Shown here piece after piece: positions 1 through 12,306 of a stretch of DNA of 64,000 bases. The stretch comes from Lasiosphaeris hirsuta (taxonomy: Eukaryota > Ascomycota > Sordariomycetes > Sordariales > Lasiosphaeriaceae): the NCBI GenBank assembly GCA_030549175.1, contig JAUKUA010000007.1:434001-498000 (forward strand). Reading direction: 5' to 3'. The notes beneath the pieces are model-generated. The model was not told the DNA's origin. It saw only the letters and a list, made by a program, of their open reading frames with translations, and did no database searches. The position numbers and the translations under genes are program-made. Positions within the stretch are counted from its first letter, which is position 1; every line of letters begins with the position of its first letter.

Positions 1-3000
1 GCAAGTATTAGCCGACGTGACACACAAAGATGAAGGAGCATGGCGGGGTCGACATCTGAGTCTTTGGTCTTTGGCAAGTGTTGAAGTTCTCACACGTGGA
101 AAGAGAAGTCGCCCCTCCGCTCAGCTGCGACCTTTGACATTTTGAGAATCAATCCCTGGACTCCAGAGCGGGCTCCCCAGATGTCTGGGGCGGCAGAAAA
201 ACGGAGCGACTACAACCCCGGTTTTGGCGCCCAATGGCTCAGGTCTGCCAGCGTCCTGGGACCTTAGCTCCCTAGGCCTTCCCTGGTCCATCCTCGGGCT
301 GGCGTGTTTTGCCTGCGCCAATTAACTACCATGCAGTCTTGGCCTGTCAACCACAGCACAATCGTTGGGTGCCATCACAAAGACGGTGAGAAGATAAATT
401 ACTAAAACAAATTCGACGATAGGATGGTAGTGGTCGTCAGAGTCTAGAAATGGGTTTTGACGGCTTCCCGTTGCTTTTAGTTGTCGGCCACCTTGTCTCA
501 AATCGCCCCTCCTGTCAACCCGCCTCGCTTCGTGCTACCGAGTAGATCCGGGGGTATTAGTGCTCAACGTTGGCTCTCATCGCGTCAAAACGGGTGTCTA
601 CGACTTAGCGCTGCTTACCATTTGACGTGTTTGGTACTGTGTGAATCCTTCAAGACAAATCGGTGGAGGGCTTCGGCTGTCTCCGAGTCACCGTCGCCAC
701 TCGGGCCAGGCCGTAGGCCTAAAGGAGGGAAAGGAGAGGGCTCAATCTTGCCAATCTCCCCCTCAATCCTTAGTTCTCGCGATCGTCCGGGGACCCCTAT
801 TTTGGCTGGCGTGTTTCCTTTCTTCTGGCTCCCAAACCAAAGGACCGACCCCGAAAATAGGGATCGCCCCCATCAACCGTGCACCTCTTGTCGATTCTGG
901 AGGCCCTTTCCGTGTCGAATGTCTGCCTCACTTGAGCGTACCCTGAAATTGTTTACGATTCGGCGTAGGGAGTAAGGAGTACCCTGATGTGCGTTGGCTT
1001 GGCTGGTACCGAGGCAGCCCCGGGGCGGATTGATCGCCACGGCCCGGGCATCGGGTTGCTGTTTCTTTTTTTTTTTTTTTTTTCTCTTCGACAGCTTGTG
1101 AAACGTCAACCCAATGGGTCTTGGCCAGATCAGGCTCGAGGATCCATGATGCGGCAACCGCGGTGCAGAATTGCGGAAATGTGCGGCAATTGTCGGTTCT
1201 GCTCTACTCCAAGTCCTTTGGGTCGAATTTGTTTTTCGCCTTTTCGCTTGCTCACACTCTTTTGGTCTGCCGCTACCACTCTGTCTGTGCTCCCGCCTTC
1301 TGCATTAGGCAGCTGTTTCGTCCCCTTTGTCCCGGATGAGCCCACTCCTCATCGAAGTCGGCCCAGGAGGGGTCCTCGGATCACGTAGTATACCATGACA
1401 AGCAGGCTAATGGCAAATGCGCAGATGACGGACAGAATGTGAGTCGTCATAATACCAATAAACATCAAACACGGGAAGACGTCACGAAGCTGACTTTTCG
1501 GGCTTATCAGATACCGATTCCAAGGCTTTTTGCAAGTTAAACGTGACGCCCACGTGTCGGTAACTGCACTTGCTGCATGATCACTAGTGGTAAGATGACA
1601 ACTTTCCCCATGTTATATGATGCACCGAGTTGAATCCCGTAGTTCGTTTTCTATTTCTAGTATCATGTGCTGTATTTGCCGTAGGGTCAATGCCAGCAGA
1701 GAGTCATCTACCATGTGTATGACCATATGGCACGGCCTCAAGACGTGTTCCGCTTGATGGATATCTTGGATATATCATAAAGCTCATATCATAACCCCGG
1801 ATACTTCGGGACTCAACTTAGTATAGCAACTTGAAGTTTATCCGACCACCCACGTGATACGGCATCAGAGCCATACTCTGAGAATACCAATCCATGTTGT
1901 TCAACGCAGCTGAGCAGTTAGCGGTCGAGCTGTTTTCGAACTGGAATAGACAAAAGTTGACTCAAGTACTGGTGCCGATTGCAAGGTGATTGAGGACCCA
2001 CTCTATAGGTACCCAGACCTTTTTACCTGGCACCTGGGTACCTTGGAATACCATGTGCCGAATTTAGCCAAGAGGCCAGATTTTCTCTTATCCTTACCAT
2101 GCCGATGACGAGATTCAAAACATTGCAACGGTGGTAGGCTACTCTATCCTAGAAAGAGTGCCTGTGCTGCCAAGTTACCAGAAAACCCAAAGGTCTGGGT
2201 CTTGATGCAGATAGATCCGACTAGCAGTCTGCCGGCCAAACAGGAGACGAAGAGGGCGGTTGGACGGCTTCCGGCCGTCTCTTTCTTGAAGCATCACGGT
2301 GGGGGTCAACTGACCAGTGCATCTACGGTCTGGCCCGTAATCGGTATCCGTACCATGATAGAGATTGAGAGGGATGGTCGAATATACCTCCCTAAGAAAT
2401 GCAGAAACCTTGGTAGGACACTGCAATAACCAAGAAGGTATATTTGTTCTTGCCTCCTCTTCCCTTTTTTCCACCAGTCACACCTAATCCCTCAACCTCG
2501 ACGACCCTTCGACCTCCTGAGTTCACGGCGACCAAGCCCAAGGACCCTGCAGCCACCATCGCCCGCATCAACTCACATCCGCACCAGCAGCCGCGGGGGT
2601 TGGCTGCAGACATGCACAACTCAAGCTGTCGGCTTACATTTATTACCAAGCCTAAAACCGCCATCCCATCCCCTCCACTCACGAACGCAAGAGCGCTAGT
2701 AATATGTTCTCCCCCCTCCCCATTCCCACCGGCCGCCGCCCCCCTGGCACCACTACCACCACCTCCCTAGGCCGGACTCGCTCGATGCGGGCTACGTGCC
2801 GCCGGGGCGCTGGCAGCTGCAGTCTGCGGGAAGGGTACCACGCCTCCGCAAGATTTCGAGGGCCTGGTCGGATGCGGAAGTAGAAGGAAGCAAAGAAGGC
2901 AGCAGAGAACGCCGGCACGGCATGGGCTTACCGTGGCGCTTCCCCGCGGTGTGGACAAAGACAGGCGGTGAAATGAAGGGGCTTCCCTCTCACTAGACAA

Positions 3001-4309
3001 GTTGCGGTTAGCGACCTAGGCATGGGCCAGCTTCGAAGTTGAATGATGCCATGCCCTGCCTGCTGTCCCTACTCAACTGCAGCTTCCGTGGTCGGCATTG
3101 ATGGCTTGGGCCAACCAAGATATGGCATCGAGTGAATATGAGGGACCCAAGGCATATCACTGTCGTCGGGTGTATAGCAGGTGGGGGGGGCTTCAGTTTC
3201 CCAAGACTTCATGTTTCAAATCTCACAGGGCCCTGGCGTGGTGGTGTGCTGGAAGCGAAGGGTGGGGGACTAGGTGCATCGCATCACACACATATCACCC
3301 CGCCTTGCAGCACATGGACAGCGACACACCACCACAGGAGTAAGGTTCACCTCGTCGGACTCGCGTGGACTGCCCGCTTCCGGGACCGGCTTCTGCACAT
3401 ATGTACACTAGCGAGGCCCTGCTCTGGCCGGGGCCCGCTCGTGTGTCGCTGCCAATCTCGCTGAGGATGTCGCATCAAGGTGCGTGCAATGGTGATTTGG
3501 CGGGGAGGTGTAAGTACTGTGGATTTGGGAGGGGAACGGAGCGGCGAGGTAAGCCCCGCCATCGCGACGGACTTGCTCTCAAAGCATGGATGTGCATGGC
3601 AGCAGAAGCGCCACTGTGCTGTCGCCGCTGCTGCAAGAGAGCCGTTTCGGCAGACAGAGGGCCGATGAGCCGCTCTCGGAGCCAAAGGTTGATTTTCGAG
3701 ATGCCTGCCGGGCCGGGCAGTATTCATCAGATACGAGGCTCTGCTCGAGATACGGGTAGGTGTGTGTTGTGTTCCTGTATTTGCTGCCGATTGCATTTCC
3801 GGATTGTTGAGCTTTTGCGACCGTGGATGGTGCTGCAAGTGCAACCTATTTAAGTTGCTTTACCTGCTAGGTACCATGTACCCAGACCAGGTAGGTTACC
3901 CTCGGCACCCAGGTGGGCGAGCGCAAACGGCTCCAATTCTATGCAATGACCCGCCCGGGACCGGGCTGGCAGTTGGCTTGGAAGGCAGCTACGAAGCCGG
4001 GTTGCTGCTTCTGTTGCATCGACATAAAATACTGGAAAGTGGCCCTTGGAGGCGGGCGAAACCGTTTCCCTCCAGCGTTAGAGTATTGTCACGTGGACGG
4101 TCAATGCGACGCGATGTGCGACGGGTCTTTACCTCGGCATCTTTGCAGTTTGTTGGGTTTGTTGGGCGTGCTCTATTAGAGCTGCCACTGCGGTCGCGGG
4201 AACGCGCCGAAAACACGTCCCGAACCCCGCCGGCCGGAGAACGACAGGCTGCTCAACACGTCCCATATCTTGTCAGGTCAGAGTGTGTAGTGCCTAGGTA
4301 GCGGTTGTG

Positions 4310-4344
<35 letters not shown>

Positions 4345-4463
4345 GCCCTTGTTTTGCCTTTGCTTTCGCCGAATTGTAGTAATCGTATTTTCGCGCGCGT
4401 TCAACCAGCGCGGCGGAATCCTATCAAGTGCAAGCGCTGTAGGAATTCCCGGCTGACACCATC
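1..4463. other. Intergenic region without a supportable gene
   Basis: Open frames on both strands here are short, overlap each other and resemble no family I know. The stretch around 1400-2450 is less GC-rich than the neighbouring genes. A T18 run lies at 1066-1083 and a T33 run at 4311-4343. Around 2008-2046 and 3868-3915 there are clustered GGTACC/ACCTGG-type palindromic words, a flavour also seen near 63.5-63.8 kb. The last few hundred bases should contain the promoter of the thioesterase gene. Confidence 0.6.
4311..4343. repeat. T33 homopolymer upstream of the thioesterase gene
   Basis: An uninterrupted run of 33 T lies about 120 bp before the thioesterase start codon. It is probably a nucleosome-depleting poly(dA:dT) promoter element or simple slippage. 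The length may be affected by sequencing error. Confidence 0.9.
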
Positions 4464-5603
4464 ATGGCTCCCAAGCAAGACACCCGCCTGCCTTTTCAAG
4501 AGGCCTTGAATCTGGTCAGATTGCCGCCGTCTCAGGGCTCGGCCCAGGGGTTCATGTCAACCCGGGCGGCATACCTGCCCGGCTCCGACATCGTGTCCCC
4601 GATGCCCCAAGTCCACAAGGCTGCATATGGCGGCCACGTGTATGCGCAGGCCGGCCTGGCAGTCTGCCGGACCTGGCGGGAGCTGGAAGACCAGAAGGGC
4701 GTGAAGCCGGCCGACAGATTCGGCCTCCACGTACGTTTGCACCCATCCTCACACGCTGTTTCCTGCTAACATGGCTAGACAATGCATGGCTACTTCACCT
4801 CGATGGGCTTGCCAGACCGTCCCTTCATTTACAACGTCACGCCCACTACCGCCGCACGCAGCATCAGCACACTCACCGTCACAGCCCACCAGCCCACAAC
4901 GCCCAGCACCAATCCGCGGCACGACCACTTCCCAGCCACCGATGCTGCCCTCGCACCCGGCCCGACCTGCTTCACAGCCATGTGCTCGTTCAAGCTGCCC
5001 GAGGCGCACAGCGCCGGCGTCTCGGTCCAGGACGACTCGCCACAGAAGCGCTTCGCCTCGATCCTCAGCACCCGGCGACCAGCAGAGTGGCCGCCCGCGC
5101 CGCCCGCGCCGCCCGTCGACATCGATGGAATCGTTGACGCAGTCGGCACTAACCAGCTCGGCAACTTCCCAGGAGTTGACATGAAGAAGGTCGGCATGAC
5201 GGCGTGGAACAAGGGCAAACCGGTTCACGAGAGGGTCGAGCTGGTGCTGTACCGGCTGCTAAAGCCGCTCCCGGCCGACAATGCGAACGAGCACGTCCTG
5301 GTGCATGCATTTTCAGTGGACCGCAACGGACTGTTGATGGCTGCCAACCACATCGGGTTTGGATGGTCACTAGGCAAGGCGGCGAGCCTGAGCTATAGCT
5401 TTGTCATGCATGTCAACGCCGACGAGGCGGTGATGCGGTATGGCGAGGGCGAGTGGTGGGTGCAGGAGGCGACATTTCCGCGTGTCGGGGCGGGTAGGGG
5501 AATAGTCATGAGCAGGATCTGGAGCCCCGAGGGAGTGCACGTTGCGACCGAGTATCAGGATGGGCTGATCAGGACGTGGGTGCAGAAGGAGGGAAAGCTG
5601 TGA
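4464..5603 (+). CDS. Acyl-CoA thioesterase II (TesB-like, double hotdog)
   Basis: Predicted to hydrolyse acyl-CoA to free acid and CoA, typically in peroxisomes or mitochondria. Two exons, 4464-4730 and 4779-5603, are joined across a 48 bp GTACGT..CTAG intron in phase 0 and give 363 aa. The join rebuilds the typical N-terminal hotdog segment GLHTMHGYF. The C-terminal hotdog carries the family-like GRGIVMSRIW and YQDGLIRTW blocks. By alignment from memory with E. coli TesB (catalytic Asp, Thr and Gln), the Gln of the YQDG block and a Thr in QEATF are kept. The position of the usual SLDHS aspartate reads SLSYS, placing Ser at residue 294. No clear C-terminal peroxisomal signal is present (ends in GKL). 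The start has good context and follows the T33 tract. The family call is solid. Catalytic competence is open because of the Asp-to-Ser change. Confidence 0.85.
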
Positions 5604-6080
5604 ACACACTCAGTCAATAGAGGCGTTGGCGTTGGCGTTGGCGCAAGGTAGGCTCTAAATAGCATTTGCAGGCGCTATACTGGACGCGAGACAGCTCTAG
5701 AATATACATGTCACCCAAGTCGTGGCAGAGGTAAGGCGATCTGAAAACCTGGGAGTGTCGGAGGCTGCGTCTGGGGAAAGCATAATGTCCTCTATTCGCT
5801 AATAATTTATCATGGGGTTTTCTGTTCTGAGATTGGCGAGCTTTGACGAGTCAGGCATTGCCGTCAGAGCTTCAACTCTGGAGCCGGAGCTTGTTCCTTG
5901 GTCGAGAGCCCAAGGCAGCACGTGCAGGATCACGTTTTAGCTGCGCTTTTCCCAATCAGGCAAGGAACTGTTTGGTGGTGCTCGTTCGGCTCCAACGTCA
6001 ATCAGCCCATTTCTCAGTTCCCGCAAGCTCCCTCGTCGTCCTCACCACAACATCACGAAGCTCAATTGAACGCCGCCACC
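5604..6080. other. Intergenic region and COX4 promoter
   Basis: No gene is seen. A short GTTGGC triplication lies at about 5625-5645. The sequence just before 6081 ends in GCCGCCACC, a strong initiation context for the next gene. This stretch should hold the thioesterase 3' end and the COX4 promoter. Confidence 0.55.
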
Positions 6081-7046
6081 ATGTTCCTTCAACGCTCCGC
6101 CGCGGCCGTCGCCCGCCGTGCTGCCGCCCAGCCCCTGCTCCGCCGCAGCCTAGCCACCAGCGTCGTCCGCCGTAAGTCGATCCCGACCCGCGAAAATTCG
6201 AGACGTCTCCAAAATCTCGCGCACAAGCTCCGGCTGCAACTCCGCCTCCCTCACCCCCGACCCGCGCTCAATTGAGCCCCGAGAGCCTAGCAAAGACACG
6301 CCTAACTGACCTTCAATCTCTACAGGCGATGCCGCCAAGTCCGATGCTTCGGCCCCGACTACCCACATCAAGGCTTTCCACGGTATGCAACTGGCTCCGA
6401 CCACGCCTTTACGTCAATTGGGACGGGGCCGAGATAGGAATTGGTCGGAAGCTAACATGTGCTACTTGGCATTCTAGAGATCAAGAGCATCGATGACCTG
6501 AAGGGCCCCGGTGCCGCCCCCGGCACTGTCCCCACCGATGTTGAGCAGTCCACCGGTCTGGAGCGTCTCGAGATTCTCGGCAAGATGGAGAGCGTTGATA
6601 TCTTCGATATGCGGCCGCTGGACTCGTCGCGCCTCGGTAAGAAGACATTGGTCTTCCTTGAGGGGAGACAAGGGATAGGAAATCAGGAGCTAATAGCGGG
6701 ATTCAATTGTTACAGGAACCGTTGCCGACCCGATCCCCGTCCGCTCCGCTGGCGATGAGCAGTACGCCGGCTGCACCGGTGTCCCGGCTGACTCCCACAA
6801 TGTCATCTGGCTCGGCGTAGGTCTCAAGTAAACCATACTAATGGTGGTTAGCTGCTAACACGGTCTTAGATGTCCCGCGAGCGCCCCGTTGAGCGATGCC
6901 CCGAGTGCGGCAGCGTCTACAAGATGGAGTATGTCGGCCCTGAGGTTGACCACCACCACGACGACCACGGTCACGGCCACGGTGACCACCACGGATTCGA
7001 GGAGCCCAAGACCTTCGCCAACTTTGTCAAGCCGCAATACTGGTAA
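6081..7046 (+). CDS. COX4: Cytochrome c oxidase subunit IV (zinc-binding; yeast Cox4 / mammalian COX5B)
   Basis: Nuclear-encoded subunit of respiratory complex IV on the matrix side of the inner mitochondrial membrane. It has five exons: 6081-6171, 6326-6382, 6478-6636, 6716-6816 and 6870-7046. Together they give 194 aa. The N-terminus is an Arg/Ala-rich presequence with no acidic residues over the first 30 residues. The zinc site is visible as a Cys at about 122 and the CPECGSVYK pair at about 146 and 149. The ERLEILGK and DSHNVIW blocks are family-typical. After the conserved YVGP the protein carries a His/Asp/Gly-rich stretch of about 17 residues, then EEPKTFANFVKPQYW, so it is longer than the 155 aa yeast protein. 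Introns are 154, 95, 79 and 53 bp, all GT..AG. Constitutive expression is expected. The call is confident. Confidence 0.95.
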
Positions 7047-7504
7047 AGCAGATATGGTGGGTGGCGGTGACCGAGGACGAGGGGGTTTTGCATCCATGGA
7101 GGGACGGCCGCGAGTTTGACAACGTGGTGTGGCCGGGGTCGGGACTTGTAGAGTACTTTTTGGGCACGCCAACGGGCTGTATAGAATTCTTCCATGTCTC
7201 TGAGAGGCGTTGTGACTATGTGATTGATCCGATGGCCGCTTGTCTTTTTCAATGAGGGCAACGGCAGGGTGTTGTTACTCTGCTTGGCTTGAAGGTTTGT
7301 CTCTGGGTCGTCCCAGCGTGCCAACCATGGCCTTCCAGTGCGGAATCGTGGCCTAGCGCCTCGCGCACAATATTTGTTACGGGCCAGGCGGTTTGACTTC
7401 CGGTGCGCGTAGCTGGATCCATCCAGGGCGAGAATAGCGGGAAAGGGGCGTACGGACCAGAGGGATTTTTGAGGGCGGTCCAAACTGTCCTGCTCCTTGT
7501 TTGT
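7047..7504. other. Convergent intergenic region
   Basis: This lies between the 3' ends of the rightward COX4 gene and the leftward DUF4604 gene. I see no coding potential, only expected 3' untranslated and termination sequence. Confidence 0.6.
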
Positions 7505-8050
7505 TCACCCCTCGTCGTCTCCAAAGCTGAGCTTGACCTTCTTGGCCTTCTTCTTGCTCCCCTTTGTCTTTGCTGGAGCACTCTTCTCCTTATCGTCACC
7601 TTTCGTCACCGCCTCAGCTCTGGAATCCGCCTCGTCCTCATCCCCACCAATCACCCTCCCAACCTTCCTCTTCCTATTCCCACCCACGCCCACGACCACC
7701 TTCTCTCCCTCCTTCCCCTCTTTCCCCGCCTCCTCCGTCTCCCTCCTTCCCTCCTCGCCTTTCTCTGCAGCCCCCTCTTCTTCCCCTACCGCCGCCTTGG
7801 TCTCAGCTACCTCGGCGAGACTCCCATCCCCCTGCACTGCCCACCCGCCCACCACCTCGCCCCGCTCGTCGACGACCATCGGCGCGTCTTCGGCCTCGGC
7901 GCTGCCCGACCGCGGCTTCGTCGGCCGTCGTCGCCCCGCGAGCATCGGGTCTGGGCCGTCGCGGGGTGAGGCGTGTTCGCCGCGCAAGCGGGCGAGGAAG
8001 GGCGGGAGCGCGGTGGAGTAGTGGAGGTTTTTGGCCGAGATTTTGGACAT
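7505..8050 (-). CDS. DUF4604 domain-containing protein
   Basis: Single-exon gene of 181 aa. The start was placed at 8050 because the family typically begins with a short M-(S)-x-K/A-K-N-L-x-Y block. Here that is MSKISAKNLHYS, followed by PPFLARLRGEH. A longer upstream frame lacks family resemblance. After the conserved N-terminus (about residues 1-35) the protein is low-complexity: a Glu/Gly/Lys-rich middle, then a Lys-rich KKKAKKVK stretch and the acidic end LSFGDDEG, which is also family-typical. It is probably a nuclear protein; no enzymatic motif is seen. The function of DUF4604 is unknown to me. It converges with COX4 and is divergent from the GTPase gene, about 2 kb away. Confidence 0.8.
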   Translation of the reverse strand: MSKISAKNLHYSTALPPFLARLRGEHASPRDGPDPMLAGRRRPTKPRSGSAEAEDAPMVVDERGEVVGGWAVQGDGSLAEVAETKAAVGEEEGAAEKGEEGRRETEEAGKEGKEGEKVVVGVGGNRKRKVGRVIGGDEDEADSRAEAVTKGDDKEKSAPAKTKGSKKKAKKVKLSFGDDEG

Positions 8051-10139
8051 TTTTTTTCTCTTTTGGCTTGGAGCCGTGGTCGGGCGGTTTGTTGAGGATG
8101 TTGAGGATGGGTGGGCTGTCGCGGTTGGGGTGTGAGGTTTCGCGGCCGGGGGTTTGCGAGAGCGTGGGGCGTTGGGATAGAGTTGGTTTGGGAGGGCGTG
8201 CTTTTGCGCGCTTGGTTTTTGTGGCCGTGTTTGCGTCGTTGGATTGGGGGAAGACGCGGCGGCGCTATCAGATGGGGTGTCGAGGTAGGTATCGGTACTT
8301 GGAGAGGTAGGTGTAGAGAGGAAATGGACCTCTTGCCGAGCCACACACACACAGTGAACTCCGCTTTCAGTTTGCGGACTGTGGGGAAGAGCCCCACCCC
8401 CAGCTTACCACCGCACCCCCTAAAGGGCCCAACCAACTCCCCAAACCCATCAGCTCAACGAGAGCCATCTTTTTCTCTTTTTTTTATTCCCCCACCTCTT
8501 ATGCCCCTATCTGCATCACCCTTTTTGATCATGCGGACATATATCTTTGAGCCTCCCAAAACGGATCAACCTCCTCAATAACTCAGCCTCAAATTGAGCC
8601 CTAGACTGGAAAGCAAAAAAAAAAACAGTTCAATGGTTAGGTAGGTGCCTCGTGTTGCTGAAGTTGACCATGCAAAGGTGGGCAGTACCAGAGTCATTCA
8701 TCTCAACGATACGGGACACGACGATCAACCAGATTGGATAAAGCACCTCGGACCCACCATGGCCTTCGGAGGCTCTGGGAGGCTCTGCTGTTGCAACTTC
8801 GACCTGTTCTCCGACCTGTTCTCCGGCCACCTGCTCTTCCACAAGGAAAAACATCGGGCACATCAACAGCATCATTGTAAGGCATCGTTTATCGTCAGAT
8901 GACCTCTGTGCTGTAACCATTCGGGGGAATATTACAGTCAGTCAAGCCTAGGTTGACCATTTCAAAGTTGGATCATCAGTGACGTCGAGGTTGAAGCAAA
9001 TGTCTGGGCTTGCCCTTATCGGCCGAGCATGACAATGTAGCTGGGATATGTGCGGCGACTAGAAGGCTCTGGAAATGCGACAAGATAAGGTACGCAATTC
9101 AAGCAATCGAGTCCAAGAACCACAACCTGTGTTGCCCGGTGTTGCACCGTCGGTCACTCAGCATCTAGCAATTCCGCCAAACAAGGAGGAGCACGTAGAG
9201 TCGTTTATGCCTCCACCAGCCAATCACCTTCTCTGACTATTTGGGGCACCAAATTACACAGGGGTCGCCACAATTTCGACCCAAACAAACACCACTATGG
9301 CTTTGGCACACTCGTGACACGCATCAACCAAGCTAATCCGGTCTCAAACCAACTAGTCACGGGGCGGTTTGATACTGATAGATAAGGCATGGGGAGTTCT
9401 TTCTGTGAGGGTCTCACTCTAACAATTCTTAGTTGGTAATGGCTACAAGACGTTGCACAAATGGGAAAAGCGCGTGAGGCGGTAGCGAGCTTTGATTTTG
9501 CTGATGCCATCAACACTGAGAGATATTGCCCTCGGATGCCACTGGCGGATCCCTAAGACGTCAGGCCTGAGAGTTTAGTTAGGCACCTGATAAGTGGGGG
9601 CCATTGGTGGCGTATCAACGAACTGGTGGTGGTGTAGCAAATTTGAAGCAACGTGATTTGACTATACTCTCCAAACTTGGCATTCGACAAGAGTCCGCAA
9701 GGCTCCCGCAATGTTCAATAACTTTGCAAGAAGATATCGAGAGCAGCTGTGCATAACTTCTTACGACGTGTTGCATACTGAATGGGCCGAAACCCGGCTT
9801 ACCGACTCTCGCCGCCTTGTCGCGGCATACCTGTTTGACCCCCCCTCCCCCCCCCTGATATTTTGAGGCTCCGAGACCCCTTTTCTCTGCCAAAGGTGGG
9901 CTATCGAGACAAATATAAGCCTCCCGCCGCCGTAGCTGAGTCTGTAAAATCGGCAATTTTTCCACAATATTTCTGCCCACCAGACATTACCTTCCAGGTT
10001 CCACGCCAGAGTCTACAGCTCTTTGGAAGACATATCACCAACCCTAATACATACCCTCTTGAACAACTTGGACTTCACACATACACCCATTATCCAACCA
10101 CATTTTATTCCGGGCCGCCAAAACCACAAAACAGACACA
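8051..10139. other. Divergent intergenic region
   Basis: About 2.1 kb lie between the start codons of the leftward DUF4604 gene and the rightward GTPase gene. Frames here are short and unconvincing. A short CA run lies at 8342-8352, and poly-C and poly-T rich tracts occur at about 9840-9856 and 8470-8486. It should contain both promoters. Confidence 0.55.
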
Positions 10140-12255
10140 ATGTTAGGTGAGCCAATCAAAGACGCCTACATCGCCGTCATCGGCGTTGCCGGGTCCGGCA
10201 AAAGCTCTTTCATCTCGACATGTGCGGGATCAAAGCCACAAAAGAGTGACTACTACGATGATGCCCAGTACTGTAAGTCCTTTCCCACAGTCTCGACACC
10301 ATCGCCGTATCGGAGAAATACAAAGCTAACCGCAAGCCATAGCAACCAGGGAGATTGAAGATGTCGACTTCATGTTCAATGACTCCCTTCGGGTCCATCT
10401 CCTCGATACCCCAGGGTTCAGCGACATTGGCGACAAGGCAGACGCCGACATCCTCAAGAGTCTCATGCTTCACCTCATGGAGATTACCAAGCAGGAAAAG
10501 AAGCTGAGCGGTGTCGTCCTCGTGCACCCGATCTCTGCCCAAAAGGCGATTGGACCATCGCTCCTGCACGCCTTGATGCTGATGCGGCTCTACACGGACT
10601 CGTTCCACGAATCCGTCGCCCTGGTCACGTCCAGCTGGTCGGGCGTGACGCTGGACGAAGGCAGGCGGCGGGAGCGAGAGATGGTTGAAGACAACAAGTT
10701 CTTCAGCTCCATGACCGAGATGGGCAGCAAGATGTTTCGATACGACGACTCGAGGCAGTCGGCTCTGGACATTGTCTCCCACGTCCTCCACACAGACCGT
10801 GACATCGCCGGGAGCGTCAAAGGAAAGCACACGGTTCACGTCGAGGAAGAGCACAGTACCATCCACGCCGAAGGGCAGTACAGCCGCACCACGCACATCT
10901 CGGAGAGCTCCCAAGGCGTCGGCGAGTTCGACGCCGACCTCATGGGGGAGATTGAGAAGCATCTGCCCGAGCTGGTCCCAATCCACAACCAGCTGCAGAG
11001 CATGCGCGAGTGCGATGACAAGGTGCTGGGGCTCTACCGGCAGCAGGTCGACAAGCTCGTCCGCGAGGTCGCCGAGGGCGCTGCGCGACAGCAGGAGCTA
11101 GCGCAGACGCTGCAGCACGTCATCGCCGTCGGGGGCCGCGAGTTTCAGGAGATCAACGATGCCATGGAGAAGATGGCGCTGGAGCGGGAGCGGGAGCGCG
11201 CCCGCTTCGAGCAGGAAAAGGAGGAGCAGCTCAAATCCGCCCAGGCCGAAGTCCAGCGCATCGAAGTCACCTACAAGCAGCACCGAGAGGAGCGCGAGAA
11301 GGCCCGGCGGGACGAGCTGGACCGGGTGAGGAGGGAGCTGGAGGAGAAGGTCAAGGCTGCCGAGGACGAGAAGACGCGCATCGAGGCCGTCTGCTCCAAG
11401 CACCGCGAAGACTGCGACAGGAATGCGCGCGAGGAGGTGGAACGTGCCAAAAAGGAGCACGCTGAGCTGATGCGGCTCGTCCGCCTAGATATGAGCAAGG
11501 AAATGGCTCGCAACCTCGAAGATCGGGAAGTTTACGTTCGGGACGAGATGTCGCGCCGGGCAGAGGAGCGGGAAAAGATGTTGCACGACACCGCCAGCGA
11601 TCGGGAGAGAGCTCTGCGGGAGGAGATGGCTCGTGACAAACTTCAGCTAGACCAAGAGCGCATCAGACAGGTAGAATCCGTCCGGTCCGAGCTGTCTCGC
11701 GAGATGGAGGAGCACGACAGGAAGATGCAGCGGGACATGGACCGCCTCAAGACGCAGTTTGACCAGCAGCGCATCCAAGAGGTTGAGGTTGTGCGGACTG
11801 AATGGTCCCTCAAGATGGACGAGTGCGAGAGGCGGATGAAGTTGGAGATGAGCCACCAAGCCGCAATCCACGAGAGCCAGCGAAACGAAGAGCTAAGTAC
11901 CGTGCGGGCTGAGTTGACACGTAGAGCCGTGGAGCAAGAAGGCATCATGCGGAAGGAGGTGGAGCAGCTGAAGATTGCTTTGGCCCTCCAGACTCAGGAG
12001 ATGGAAACCGAGCGGGCAAATTGGCTCCGCAAGACCGAGAAGCGGGAGAAGACGGTCCATCTCATGCTAGAGCACATGATGGAAGAATCCAGGAGGCAGC
12101 ACCAGGAGAGCCTGAGAGTTGTTCAGGAGGAGGTCAGCCGCTTGGAGCGGGAAAGACGGGAGCGCGAGGAGCACGATGAGCGCGAGAGGCAAGCCCAGAA
12201 GGAAAGGGAACTCCGCTGGGCCGGAAGTTTTTCCAGGGTATTCCGTCAGAGATAG
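10140..12255 (+). CDS. AIG1/septin-like P-loop GTPase with long C-terminal coiled coil
   Basis: Two exons (10140-10272 and 10343-12255) are joined across a 70 bp GTAAGT..CATAG intron in phase 1 and give 681 aa. The first exon carries the Walker A/G1 motif GVAGSGKSS (residues 15-23). The second starts just before the G3 motif DTPGFSD (66-72). A hydrophobic strand ALVTSSW (137-143) sits where G4 is expected, so the canonical NKxD is not seen; some fungal AIG1-like GTPases have VTTxW there. From about residue 255 to 650 the protein is almost purely charged (Glu, Arg, Lys, Gln with Met/Leu) with heptad character, a long coiled coil. No transmembrane segment is visible. It probably hydrolyses GTP and self-assembles, but the partner is unknown. 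The 3' flank has a (GA)n tract. The domain call is firm and the biological role is not. Confidence 0.85.
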
Positions 12256-12270
12256 CCTGTATTTTTTTTT

Positions 12271-12306
<36 letters not shown>

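Noticed and set aside
7564..8310. Plus-strand frame of about 249 codons
   Set aside because: It is a shadow of the DUF4604 gene on the opposite strand, and its Pro/Ser-rich translation mirrors the Glu/Gly/Lys-rich codons.
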